Shown here: positions 8,395 to 15,979 of the stretch, piece by piece
How positions within the stretch are numbered: position 1 is the stretch's first letter
Layout of the letters: every line of letters starts with the position of its first letter
Position numbers and translations under genes: made by a program
The notes under the pieces: model-generated
Databases searched by the model: none
What the model was told of the DNA's origin: nothing
Seen by the model: the letters and a program-made list of their open reading frames with translations, nothing else
Assembly (NCBI RefSeq): GCF_007655005.1
Contig: NZ_SZVW01000031.1
Location: forward strand, 27,394-91,393
Direction: 5' to 3'
DNA length: 64,000 nt
DNA from: Streptomyces tibetensis
Lineage (GTDB): Bacteria; Actinomycetota; Actinomycetes; Streptomycetales; Streptomycetaceae

Positions 8395-9260
8395 AGATCG
8401 CCCTCGACCCGTACATGTTCCGCGCCCTTCCCATCGACGAGATGGTGCGCACGGTCGCCGAACTCGGCTACGAGTACATCGAGTTGTCGCCGCGTGCGGA
8501 GTTCATGCCGTTCTTCCTGCACCCGCGTGCGGACGACGCGCGGGTGGCGGAGCTGAAGAACGCGCTGCGCACGCACGGCGTTCAGCTGTCCTCCGTACTG
8601 CCGCTGTACAAGTGGTCCTCGCCGGACGAGACCGAGCGGCAGGCCGCCGTCCGCAACTGGAAGCGGATGATCGAGATCACCGCAGACCTCGGTTGCCCGC
8701 TGATGAACTCGGAGTTCAACGGGCGCCCCGAGCGCGCCGCCGAGAGCGAGGCGGCCTTCTGGCGCTCGCTGGAGGAGCTGCTGCCGGTGTTCGAGCGCGA
8801 AGGCATCGCACTGAACCTGGAGGCCCACCCGGACGACTTCTGCGAGGAGAACACCCCGGCCGTCGACCTCGTCCGCGCGATCAACAAGCCGTGGGTGAAC
8901 TACCTGTACTGCGCGCCGCACACGTTCCATCTCTCGGGCGCCTCGGAGGCCGGCGCGGACATCGCGCGGATGATGCGCTACGCCGGCGACAAGCTCCAGC
9001 ACGTGCACATCGCGGACTCCTTCAACCACAAGGGGTCCAGCGGCCTGCGCTACATCCTCAACCCGCCGGGCACCCCGGCCCGCATCCACCAGCACCTCGA
9101 CATCGGCCAGGGCGAGGTCGACTGGGACGTCTTCTTCGGCACTCTGCGCGAGCTGGGCTTCGACGGGGTCGCGACGGCCTGTGTGTTCGCCTGGGAGGAG
9201 CGGGCCCGACAGTCGTCGGCGTTCATGCTGGACCGCATCCGCAAGGAGCTGGCCTCCTAG
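8391..9260 (+). CDS. IolH-like sugar phosphate isomerase/epimerase
   Basis: A 289-residue TIM-barrel protein resembling the inositol-catabolism protein IolH. Shared features are the opening MKIALDPYMFR, LGYEYIELSPRAEFMPFFLH, the helix RQAAVRNWKRMIEIT, EGIALNLEAHPDDFCEE and the late NPPGTPARIHQHLDIGQGE. Possible metal ligands are Glu in NLEAH, His in VHIAD and the Glu of GQGEVDW. GTG 8391 overlaps the previous stop by four bases and has GGAGG nine bases upstream. IolH is often present in inositol clusters, but its step is poorly defined. Confidence 0.87.
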   Translation: MKIALDPYMFRALPIDEMVRTVAELGYEYIELSPRAEFMPFFLHPRADDARVAELKNALRTHGVQLSSVLPLYKWSSPDETERQAAVRNWKRMIEITADLGCPLMNSEFNGRPERAAESEAAFWRSLEELLPVFEREGIALNLEAHPDDFCEENTPAVDLVRAINKPWVNYLYCAPHTFHLSGASEAGADIARMMRYAGDKLQHVHIADSFNHKGSSGLRYILNPPGTPARIHQHLDIGQGEVDWDVFFGTLRELGFDGVATACVFAWEERARQSSAFMLDRIRKELAS

Positions 9261-9282
9261 AGGTGCCGCCCGGGCCGGAGCG

Positions 9283-11442
9283 TCAGGAGCTCGTGAGGAT
9301 CACGAGCTCCTGCGTCGCCCTGGTCATTGCCACGTAGTGGTCGACGGCGCCCTCGACGCCGTCGCCGAAGTTCTCCGGTTCGACCAGGACCACCAGGTCG
9401 AACTCCAGCCCCTTCGACAACTCCGGGGTCAGCGACCGGACGCGGGCCGAGGCCGGCCGGAACGTCGGATCGCCGATCACACAGGCGATCCCGTCGGCGT
9501 GCCCGGCCAGCCATGTGTCGAGGATCGACGTCAGCTCCGCGGCGGACCCGTGGCGGACGGGGACGCCCCCGCTGCGGATCGACGTCGGCACGTTGGCGTC
9601 CGGCAGCACGGCCCGGATGACCGGCTCGGCCTCCGCCATGATCTCGGCAGGCGTCCGGTAGTTGATGCTCAGGGAGGCCATCTCGACCCGGTCCAGCCCG
9701 ATCCGCTCCAGGCGTTCCCGCCACGACTCCGTGAACCCGTGCCGGGCCTGGGCTCGGTCGCCGACGATGGTGAAGCTCCTGGACGGGCAGCGCTGCAGCA
9801 GCATCTGCCATTGCGCGTCGGTGAGTTCCTGGGCCTCGTCCACCACGATGTGCACGAACGGCCCGGCGAGCCGGTCCGGGTCGGCGGTGGGCAGGGCGCT
9901 GTCGTCGAGCAGGGAGTTGCGCATGTCCTGCCCGTGCAGCATGACCAGCACGCCTTCGCCGTCGTCGTAGCTGTGGGCCTCAAGCAGGTTGTCGATGACG
10001 TCGGACATGCCCTCCTGCTGGGCGGCGAGGGCGGCCTCCTGTACGCGCCTGCGCCGTGCGGCGTCCGGGTCGCCGAGCCGATGGCGTGCCGCGTCCAGCA
10101 GCGGCAGGTCGGACACGGTCCAGGCGTGCGGCTGCGCGCGTTGCAGGGTGCGCACCTCGTCGCGGTCGAGCCAGGGCGCGCACATGCGCAGGTAGGCGGG
10201 CACGGACCAGAGGTCGCCGACGAGGTCGGTCGCCTCCAGCAGCGGCCAGGCGCGGTTGAAGACCGTGAGCAGCTCCCGGTCCCGCGACAGCGCCTTGCGG
10301 AGGAGGTCCTCGGGGGCGTCGCCCTCGTGCTTGTCCACGAGGATCGTCAGCAGTTCCTCCCAGACCTGGTCGCGTGCCTCGTTGTGCGGTGTGCCGGGTT
10401 CGGCCGCGTCGAAGGCCGCCGCCCAGTCGTGGGCGCCCAGGCGGATGTCGGACCAGTGGGTCGTGACCGTCATCGCCTCGGTGGGCGGCTCCTCGTAGAA
10501 CCGCACGGCCTTCTCGATCGCCCGGACCATGTCCGCGGACGACTTCAGACGGGCCACCTCGGGGTCGGTCTCGGCCGCCGCGGTGGCTCCCTCGTCGACG
10601 AGGTCCGCCAGGACGCAGGTCTGCACGCCCTCCTCGCCGAGGCTGGGCAGGACGTCGGACACGTAGGACAGGTACGGCCGGTGCGGGCCGACGAACAGCA
10701 CCCCGCCCCGGCGGTGCTGCCCGAGGCGCGGGTCGGAGTAGAGGAGGTAGGCGGAGCGGTGCAGGGCGACGACGGTCTTGCCGGTGCCCGGGCCTCCGTC
10801 GACGACCAGGGCGCCGCGGGAACCGGCGCGGATGATGGCGTCCTGGTCGGCCTGGATGGTGCCGAGCACGTCCCGCATGCGGGGTGAGCGGTTGGTGCCG
10901 AGGCTCGCGATGAAGGCGGACTGGTCGTCGAGGGCGGCGTGCCCGGCGAACGCGTCGGCGGTGAACACCTCGTCCCAGTAGTCGCTGACCCTGCCGTCGG
11001 TCCAGCGGTAGCGGCGGCGGCTGGTCAGACCCATCGGGTTGCCGTGGGTGGCCCCGAAGAACGGCTCCGCGGCCGGGGAACGCCAGTCGACCAGCAGCCG
11101 GCGCCCCTCGCTGTCCGTGAGGCCGAGCCGTCCCACGTACACGGGCTCGGAGCCGTCCGCGCCGACCATGTGCCCGAGGCAGAGGTCCAGTCCGAAGCGG
11201 CGCAGGGCGCGCAGGCGGGTGGTCAGCCGGTGGATCTCGGCGTCACGGTCCATGGCCTGCCTGCCCTTGCCGCCGGGGGCCCTGCGCTCGGCCTCCAGCC
11301 GGGCGGACAGTTCCGCGATCGACTGCTCCAGGCAGTCGGCGACGGCGGCGAAGTGCCGCTCGTCCCCGGCGATGAACGCCGGGGCGGCCTTGTGCGCGAG
11401 GCGGCCGGGAAGATTGAACGCACTCGTTGTCGCAGGGGTCAC
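9283..11442 (-). CDS. helR: HelR/HelD-type RNA polymerase-releasing ATPase
   Basis: A 719-residue UvrD-like superfamily-1 ATPase. An N-terminal helical arm (about 30-90, HFAAVADCLEQSIAELSARL) precedes Walker A GGPGTGKT at 216-223. HIVVDEAQELTDAQWQMLLQ is Walker B, and FTIVGDRAQARHG, INYRTPAEI and KGLEFDLVVLVE are further helicase motifs. HelD-type proteins wedge into RNA polymerase and free stalled complexes; the Streptomyces HelR branch displaces bound rifamycins. A perfect palindrome matching the rifamycin-associated element lies 50 bases upstream, which supports HelR over generic HelD. The gene is monocistronic. Confidence 0.88.
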   Translation of the reverse strand: MTPATTSAFNLPGRLAHKAAPAFIAGDERHFAAVADCLEQSIAELSARLEAERRAPGGKGRQAMDRDAEIHRLTTRLRALRRFGLDLCLGHMVGADGSEPVYVGRLGLTDSEGRRLLVDWRSPAAEPFFGATHGNPMGLTSRRRYRWTDGRVSDYWDEVFTADAFAGHAALDDQSAFIASLGTNRSPRMRDVLGTIQADQDAIIRAGSRGALVVDGGPGTGKTVVALHRSAYLLYSDPRLGQHRRGGVLFVGPHRPYLSYVSDVLPSLGEEGVQTCVLADLVDEGATAAAETDPEVARLKSSADMVRAIEKAVRFYEEPPTEAMTVTTHWSDIRLGAHDWAAAFDAAEPGTPHNEARDQVWEELLTILVDKHEGDAPEDLLRKALSRDRELLTVFNRAWPLLEATDLVGDLWSVPAYLRMCAPWLDRDEVRTLQRAQPHAWTVSDLPLLDAARHRLGDPDAARRRRVQEAALAAQQEGMSDVIDNLLEAHSYDDGEGVLVMLHGQDMRNSLLDDSALPTADPDRLAGPFVHIVVDEAQELTDAQWQMLLQRCPSRSFTIVGDRAQARHGFTESWRERLERIGLDRVEMASLSINYRTPAEIMAEAEPVIRAVLPDANVPTSIRSGGVPVRHGSAAELTSILDTWLAGHADGIACVIGDPTFRPASARVRSLTPELSKGLEFDLVVLVEPENFGDGVEGAVDHYVAMTRATQELVILTSS
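9285..9311. terminator. Hairpin between convergent operon and helR
   Basis: A perfect 12-base stem (AGGAGCTCGTGA with its complement) and a three-base loop begins 24 bases after the IolH-like stop and overlaps the last codons of helR. It can stop plus-strand transcription. No T-run follows, which is common for Streptomyces terminators. Confidence 0.65.
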
Positions 11443-11491
11443 GTCATGCTCCCGTTTCCGCAGGTCCTGGGCCTAGGCCGGACATTCTGCG

Positions 11492-11528
11492 GCCCATGGG
11501 GGGCCTTGCCGCAAGGCCCCCCATGGGC
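11492..11528. promoter_or_regulatory. Rifamycin-associated element (RAE) upstream of helR
   Basis: A perfect 37-base palindrome: two 18-base arms around a single centre base at 11510. The minus strand reads GGCCTTGCGGCAAGGCC across the core, matching the published RAE consensus (GGGGCTTGCGGCAAGGCCC from memory) found before rifamycin-inactivating enzymes and helR in actinomycetes. It sits 50 bases before the helR start. It likely controls rifamycin-inducible expression; the sensing factor is not identifiable here. Confidence 0.82.
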
Positions 11529-11542
11529 TATAACTTGAGACA

Positions 11543-11564
11543 GGCAAGGAGAGGACTCCTTGCC
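11543..11564. promoter_or_regulatory. Second inverted repeat next to the RAE
   Basis: GGCAAGGAG at 11543-11551 pairs perfectly with CTCCTTGCC at 11556-11564 over a four-base loop, with TTTCTTGTT following on the plus strand. It may be a terminator stopping antisense reading from helR's promoter into the oxidoreductase gene. It may also be a degenerate RAE, since the arms share GCAAGG with the RAE core. Confidence 0.5.
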
Positions 11565-11646
11565 TTTCTTGTTGCCCGCCCCTGGTGCCCAGCGGCCGTT
11601 TCCGTGTGACACGCTCTTCGTCTCGGCAGCGTGGAGAGGCGGCGGC

Positions 11647-12522
11647 ATGCGCATAGGACTGCTCGGCACCGGACCCTGGGCACGGCTGGCCCACGCCCCC
11701 GCGTTGAGCGGGCACGAGGAGCTGGACTTCACCGGTGTCTGGGGCCGTCGCCCCGAGGCCGCGAAGGAACTGGCCGAGCGGCACGGCGTCCGCGCCTATG
11801 ACGACGTCGACGCGCTGTTCGCCGATGTGGACGCCGTGGCCGTGGCGCTGCCGCCGCAGGTGCAGGCCGCACTCGCCGTGCGGGCGGCGCGGGCCGGGTG
11901 CCATCTGCTGCTCGACAAGCCGCTCGCGCCGACGGTGGAGCAGGGACGAGCCGTGGTCGAGGCGGCCCGGGAGGCCGGTGTCGCCTCGGTCGTGTTCTTC
12001 ACGACCCGATTCCAGCCCGAGCCGGCGGCGTGGATCGCCGAACAGGCCGCCGTACCCGGCTGGTTCACGGCCCGGGCCGAGTGGCTCGGGGCGGTGTTCA
12101 CCAGCGAGAGCCCCTTCGCGACGCCGTGGCGGCGGGAGAAGGGCGCCCTGTGGGACGTCGGCCCGCACGCCCTGTCCGTCCTGCTGCCGGTCCTCGGCGA
12201 CGTGCGGCGCGTGACGGCGGCGGCGTACGGCCCCGGCGACACGGCGCACGTCGTCCTCGACCACACCGGTGGCGCGTCGAGCACCCTCACCCTGAGCCTG
12301 ACGGCACCGCCCGCCGCGGCCGGTGCCGCCGTGGAGCTGCGCGGGGAGGCCGGGGTCGCGGCGCTGCCGGACGGCTCCGACGGAGCGGTGCCCGCGCTGA
12401 AGCGGGCGGCGGACGCGCTGCTCGACGCCGCCCGGACCGGCCGCCCGCACGCCTGCGACGCGGCGTTCGGCCTGAGGGTGACGGAGATCCTCACGGCCGC
12501 CCAGGAGTTGCTGACCCCCTGA
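11647..12522 (+). CDS. Gfo/Idh/MocA family oxidoreductase
   Basis: A 291-residue NAD(P)-binding oxidoreductase, somewhat short for the family. The N-terminus has the Rossmann loop IGLLGTGPWARLAHAP and the hallmark LLLDKPLAPTVEQG near residue 95, with Lys in the usual place but Asp-Lys-Pro instead of Glu-Lys-Pro. The C-terminal domain contains EKGALWDVGPHALSVLLPVL, the substrate-side His motif. ATG 11647 follows GAGAGG. It is divergent from helR and not in an obvious operon, so the substrate is unknown. Confidence 0.85.
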   Translation: MRIGLLGTGPWARLAHAPALSGHEELDFTGVWGRRPEAAKELAERHGVRAYDDVDALFADVDAVAVALPPQVQAALAVRAARAGCHLLLDKPLAPTVEQGRAVVEAAREAGVASVVFFTTRFQPEPAAWIAEQAAVPGWFTARAEWLGAVFTSESPFATPWRREKGALWDVGPHALSVLLPVLGDVRRVTAAAYGPGDTAHVVLDHTGGASSTLTLSLTAPPAAAGAAVELRGEAGVAALPDGSDGAVPALKRAADALLDAARTGRPHACDAAFGLRVTEILTAAQELLTP

Positions 12523-12540
12523 GTGCGCGGGCGGCCCTGC

Positions 12541-13431
12541 TTACCGCGCCGGTTCGAAGTCGAGCCGCTCCCTCACCACGGGGTAGCCGGCCTTGGCGAA
12601 GTTCGCCGCCATGGGGAAGTTGCCCTGGTCCGTGGCGGCGGCGACGAACTCCGCCCCCTGCTCGACGAGGAAGTGCGTGCATTCGGCCAGCAGGTCGTAG
12701 GCGTAGCCGTGGCCTCGGTGCCCCGGAAGGACGCCGATGAAGCCTATGCAGGGCCCCGACGGGTTGTGGGCCGGGATGTGGATGCCGGCCAGGTCGCCCT
12801 GCGGCGTGTACGCCGTCTGCCACCACTCGCGCGGTGACGGGCACCAGTGGAAGAAGTCGAGTTCCTCCTGGGCCGCCCGGTCGATCCCGCCCTCCTCGAC
12901 GGCCCTGAGCGCGTGCGCGTCCAGGGTGGCGGAGTGGATGCGGCGCAGGGCGTCGAAGAACACGGCGTCGTCGGGTTCAGCGCGGAACTGAAGGCGCCCG
13001 GGCCGCTCCGGCAGGCCGCGGTCGGGGGTCCAGCGGTACAGGAGGCGTTCGACCAGGAGATCGTAGCCGGCGGTCCGGGCGGCCGTGAACCGGGTCTCGG
13101 CGGCAGCGCGCAGGGCCGGGTCGTCGCGCCACCCGGCGGGCAGGTTCAGTTCCAGTCCGACCTGCCAGGGGGCGGAACGCAGGAGTGCGGCGCCCGCCTC
13201 CTCCTCGCCCTCGGCCACGTCGAACCAGTTGAGGTTGACGGGCGTGCTGTCCTCGGGGCCGCCCCACCAGGCGCCGCGAGCGACCACACGGCCGTCGCGC
13301 AGGGCCACGCGCTTCCAGTCGGGGCGGTGCCGGGTCAGCCGGTGGCCCTCACGGGCGCCCAGCGGGTCGGGCAGGGTGTCGAAGAGTTCGGCGTCGCTCG
13401 TGTCGAGCGCGCGGATGACCACGTCGGTCAT
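12541..13431 (-). CDS. GNAT-family N-acetyltransferase
   Basis: A 296-residue protein whose C-terminal part carries the GNAT acetyl-CoA site: CIGFIGVLPGHRGHGYAYDL (motif A, R/Q-x-x-G-x-G/A type) followed by EFVAAATDQGNFPMAANFAK and a final GYPVVRERLDFEP. The N-terminal ~140 residues look like a degenerate first GNAT half, as in double-domain members. GGAGG lies seven bases before ATG 13431 (MTDVVIRAL). It converges on the oxidoreductase with an 18-base gap. The acceptor substrate is unknown. Confidence 0.85.
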   Translation of the reverse strand: MTDVVIRALDTSDAELFDTLPDPLGAREGHRLTRHRPDWKRVALRDGRVVARGAWWGGPEDSTPVNLNWFDVAEGEEEAGAALLRSAPWQVGLELNLPAGWRDDPALRAAAETRFTAARTAGYDLLVERLLYRWTPDRGLPERPGRLQFRAEPDDAVFFDALRRIHSATLDAHALRAVEEGGIDRAAQEELDFFHWCPSPREWWQTAYTPQGDLAGIHIPAHNPSGPCIGFIGVLPGHRGHGYAYDLLAECTHFLVEQGAEFVAAATDQGNFPMAANFAKAGYPVVRERLDFEPAR

Positions 13432-13696
13432 GGGGTGTCCTCCGGGACGCATGCTGCTCGGAGCGCTCCCGGTCGGTCAGTCGAAGCACGCCGGGACAAC
13501 GGGGAGGGAGCGCGGAAACGATGTGTTCTGCACGGTTCTGCCCTCCTTCCACAGGTCCAGGGGCGTGGCGCGCCACGCTACGGGATCTCCGGACGGGCCG
13601 TCCATCGATTTCCGGCATGGCTCGAGGGCCCCTTGAGAGGCGGCCGAGCGACGCCCGCACCCGCTGTGGGGTGACGCGCTCACTGCCCTCGGCGAT

Positions 13697-13903
13697 GCGG
13701 GCCCAGGTGCGGCGGCCGGTCGGCCGACGCGGCGTGGTGGTGTGCGGTGCGGGCCCAGGGGTGCGGCGGCCGGTCGGCCGAAGCGGCGTGGTGGTGTGCG
13801 GTGCGGGCCCAGGTGCGGCGGCCGGTCGGCCGTAGCAGCGTGGTGGTGTGCGGTGCGGGCCCAGGTGCGGCGGTCGGTCGGCCGTAGCAGCGTGGTGGTG
13901 TGA
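13697..13903. repeat. Four tandem ~52-bp repeats upstream of a PP2C gene
   Basis: Units begin with GCGGGCCCAG at 13697, 13749, 13803 and 13855 (spacing 52, 54, 52). Each holds a GGCCGGTCGGCC-type inverted repeat and ends in GTGGTGGTGTG. The last unit is slightly diverged (GGCGGTCGGTCGGCC) and its end supplies the GTG start codon of the phosphatase. The 468-base gap between the acetyltransferase and the phosphatase holds this array and otherwise nothing I could recognise. Confidence 0.85.
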
Positions 13904-15027
13904 GCAGTGTGCGCGGCCGGCCCGTGCGCCGGGACCTGGACCGGCGCGGCTGGCTGCGCGGCGCGCCCCCGCCCGGCTGGGCCCGGGTGCTGCCCTCCGC
14001 ACTGCTGGCGGGTGTCTGCCTGGCGGAGCTGATCAGCCCGGAGCCGCTCGACATCGGCTTCCTGCTGGGTGCCATCCCGCCGCTGGCCGTACTGGCGCAC
14101 GGTCCGGTGGCGACGGCGGTGCTCGGCGCGCTGGTGGTGGTCGTGCTGACCGTGCCCGTCTTCGATCTCAACGATCCCGGCAGTACCGACCTGCTGACCG
14201 TGTGCTTCGTCTCGGTGCTGAGCGTGCTGCTGTCGTACGTCCGGTCCCGGCGGGACGCGCAGCTGGTCACCGAACGGGCGGTCGCCGAGGTCGCGCAGCG
14301 GGCCGTGGTGCCGCTCCTGCCGGATCGGGTCGGACCGGTGCGGTGCGCGGGCCTGTATCGGGCCGCGCAGCGCGGGACCCTCGTGGGCGGCGACTTCTTC
14401 GACGTACGGGCGGGCCCCTTCGGCGTACGGGCGGTCATGGGCGATGTACAGGGGCACGGGTTGTCGGCCGTGGCCACGGTCGCGTCGCTGCTGGGCGCGT
14501 TCCGGGAGGCGGTGCTGGACCAGCCGGACCCGGAGGCGGTGGCGGCCCGGCTCGACCGGAGGCTGGCGGTGGACTCCGCGGGCGACCCGCACGCCGAGCT
14601 GTTCGCGACGGCGGTGCTGCTGGACTTCTCCGCCGACGCCCGGGTGGTGCGGATCGTGGCGTGCGGGCAGGCCGGACCTCTGCTGCTGCGGGACGGCCGG
14701 GCCGTGGAGCTGGACGTCGAGCCGTGCACACCGCTGGGTCTCGGCCTCGCCGAGGCGGCCCCGCCCCGGGTCGTCTCGGTGCCGCTGAGGGCCGGCGACC
14801 GGCTCTTCCTCGCCTCCGACGGGGTGACCGAGGCCAGGGACACGCACGGGGTCTTCTACCCCCTGACCGAACGGCTGCCGGGCCTCGCCGCCGAGAATCC
14901 GGCAGCGCTGGCCGAGCGGGTCTGGACCGACCTCGTCCGGCACTGCCCAAACGTGCAGGACGACGTCACGATGCTGGTGCTCGCGCCACGTCCGCGGGAC
15001 AGGGCCGACGGGACGGGCGGGGCCTGA
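13900..15027 (+). CDS. Membrane-bound SpoIIE-type PP2C phosphatase
   Basis: A 375-residue serine/threonine phosphatase. Residues ~25-100 form three or four membrane helices (SALLAGVCLAELI, FLLGAIPPLAVLA, LGALVVVVLTVPV, SVLSVLLSYV). The PP2C domain follows, with VGGDFFDV, VMGDVQGHG and LFLASDGVTEA supplying the metal-binding Asp residues and ending DDVTMLVLA. Such proteins dephosphorylate anti-anti-sigma factors. GTG 13900 lies at the end of the fourth 52-bp repeat and lacks a good ribosome site, so expression may depend on the repeat region. Confidence 0.88.
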   Translation: MSSVRGRPVRRDLDRRGWLRGAPPPGWARVLPSALLAGVCLAELISPEPLDIGFLLGAIPPLAVLAHGPVATAVLGALVVVVLTVPVFDLNDPGSTDLLTVCFVSVLSVLLSYVRSRRDAQLVTERAVAEVAQRAVVPLLPDRVGPVRCAGLYRAAQRGTLVGGDFFDVRAGPFGVRAVMGDVQGHGLSAVATVASLLGAFREAVLDQPDPEAVAARLDRRLAVDSAGDPHAELFATAVLLDFSADARVVRIVACGQAGPLLLRDGRAVELDVEPCTPLGLGLAEAAPPRVVSVPLRAGDRLFLASDGVTEARDTHGVFYPLTERLPGLAAENPAALAERVWTDLVRHCPNVQDDVTMLVLAPRPRDRADGTGGA

Positions 15028-15036
15028 CATCAGCGG

Positions 15037-15073
15037 CCGGCGGCGGCCCGCGGGCGTCGCGGGCCGCCGCCGG
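15037..15073. terminator. Bidirectional terminator hairpin
   Basis: A perfect 16-base G+C-only stem (15037-15052 with 15058-15073) and five-base loop lies ten bases past the phosphatase stop and 23 bases from the end of the convergent chaplin-type gene. There is no T-run. Confidence 0.75.
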
Positions 15074-15095
15074 CGGGGACGTCACGACCGGTGGG

Positions 15096-15333
15096 TCAGT
15101 CCTTGATCGTGCACTTGTTGCCGATCGCCGGGTTGAACGCCCCGATCACGTTGACCGAGTTGCCGCAGACGTTGGCGTTGATGTCGATCGGGATCTGGAC
15201 GACGTTGCCCGACAGAACGCCGGGGCTGCCGACGGCTATCCCGGCGGGGCCGTCGTTCGCGCTCGCCGTACCGGCGAAGGCGATACAGGGCGGCACAGGC
15301 CAGACCGGCTGCGGCAGTCACACGCGTACGCGT
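15096..15333 (-). pseudogene. Short chaplin, frameshifted in the signal peptide
   Basis: The mature part is an unmistakable chaplin domain: AVGSPGVLSGNVVQIPIDIN, then VCGNSVNVIGAFNPAIGNKC with the conserved Cys pair. Chaplins form amyloid-like coats on aerial hyphae. The signal peptide is split between frames: TRTRVTAAAGLACAAL lies in one frame and IAFAGTASANDG in the next, joined cleanly if one base (about 15285) is removed. The AGGAG at 15341-15345 is spaced for a start at 15333, where the codon is ACG; GTG 15321 is the nearest normal start. Either a decayed gene or a sequencing error. Confidence 0.65.
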
Positions 15334-15540
15334 GGAAAAGCTCCTGTCAGTCGCAGGGACACGTGACTCCACCGTCGCCCGGAGGAAGAGCCCGCGACAT
15401 CCGTGGTCGTCCGAACGGGGTGCCCGGGCCCGGACCGCGCTCTCCGGATGCACGCCGCGCTCCCGCGGGGAATGGTGATATCGGACCGGTTTTTCAGCAC
15501 CGGGGCCGCCCCAGCGATCCGGACCCTAGGAGCAGAGAAC

Positions 15541-15747
15541 ATGTCGACGTCAGAGCCTGCCGCTTCCCGGCCGCCCGAGGACCGCGCCACCCCGGACCGC
15601 CTGCTCCACGCCCGCACCGGCACCGACGTGTCGCCGGAGGACCTCGTCCTCGCCTCGGGCAAGGACCTCAACCCGCACACCCTCGAGTGGGCCAAGCGCA
15701 AGCTGGCCGCGGAGGGACCTGCCGCCCTGGAGAGGCTGCTGCCCTAG
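15541..15747 (+). CDS. Small hypothetical protein (68 aa)
   Basis: A 68-residue soluble protein starting MSTSEPAASRPPEDRATP, with a proline-rich disordered head and a helical tail (DLVLASGKDLNPHTLEWAKR, ending LERLLP). AGGAG lies about eight bases upstream of the ATG. No known domain is recognised. It resembles small conserved Streptomyces proteins of unknown role. It is followed directly by the large hairpin array. Confidence 0.65.
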   Translation: MSTSEPAASRPPEDRATPDRLLHARTGTDVSPEDLVLASGKDLNPHTLEWAKRKLAAEGPAALERLLP

Positions 15748-15773
15748 CCGTCCTCCCCGTCGGCCCCTCGGAT

Positions 15774-15979
15774 CGCTGAGGGCCACCGGACCCCGCGCGC
15801 ATACGCACGGGTCCGGTGGCCCTCAGCGTGTGACCCGTCCGCCGGCCCGACCGCACGCCGGCGGACGGGTCACACGCTGAGGGCCCCCGGACCCGTGCGT
15901 CTGCGCGCGGGGTCCGGTGGCCCTCAGCGTGTGACCCGTCCGCCGGCCCGACCGCACGCCGGCGGACGGGTCACACGCT
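15774..15979. repeat. Two tandem copies of a 101-bp double-hairpin unit
   Basis: Hairpin A (arms 15774-15793 and 15809-15828, 20 bp) and hairpin B (arms 15825-15846 and 15857-15878, 22 bp perfect) form one unit. The unit repeats 101 bases later as A' (15875-15894/15910-15929, one mismatch) and an identical B (15926-15947/15958-15979). The last arm contains the stop codon of the minus-strand DUF5709 gene. It separates convergent genes, so termination is the simplest role, but the duplication and perfect arm conservation go beyond a normal terminator. Confidence 0.88.

Noticed and set aside
9181..10887. Plus-strand open frame opposite helR
   Set aside because: The minus strand encodes all helicase motifs in order; the opposite frame has no recognisable domain.
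13477..15030. Long minus-strand open frame across the 52-bp repeats and the PP2C gene, with His-Thr-Thr repeats
   Set aside because: It is the mirror of the repeat array and of the phosphatase coding strand; no ribosome site or known domain, and high G+C makes long antisense frames common.
13697..15979. Repeat clusters considered as CRISPR arrays
   Set aside because: Units are adjacent without unique spacers, the copies are 52 or 101 bases, and no cas genes are present.
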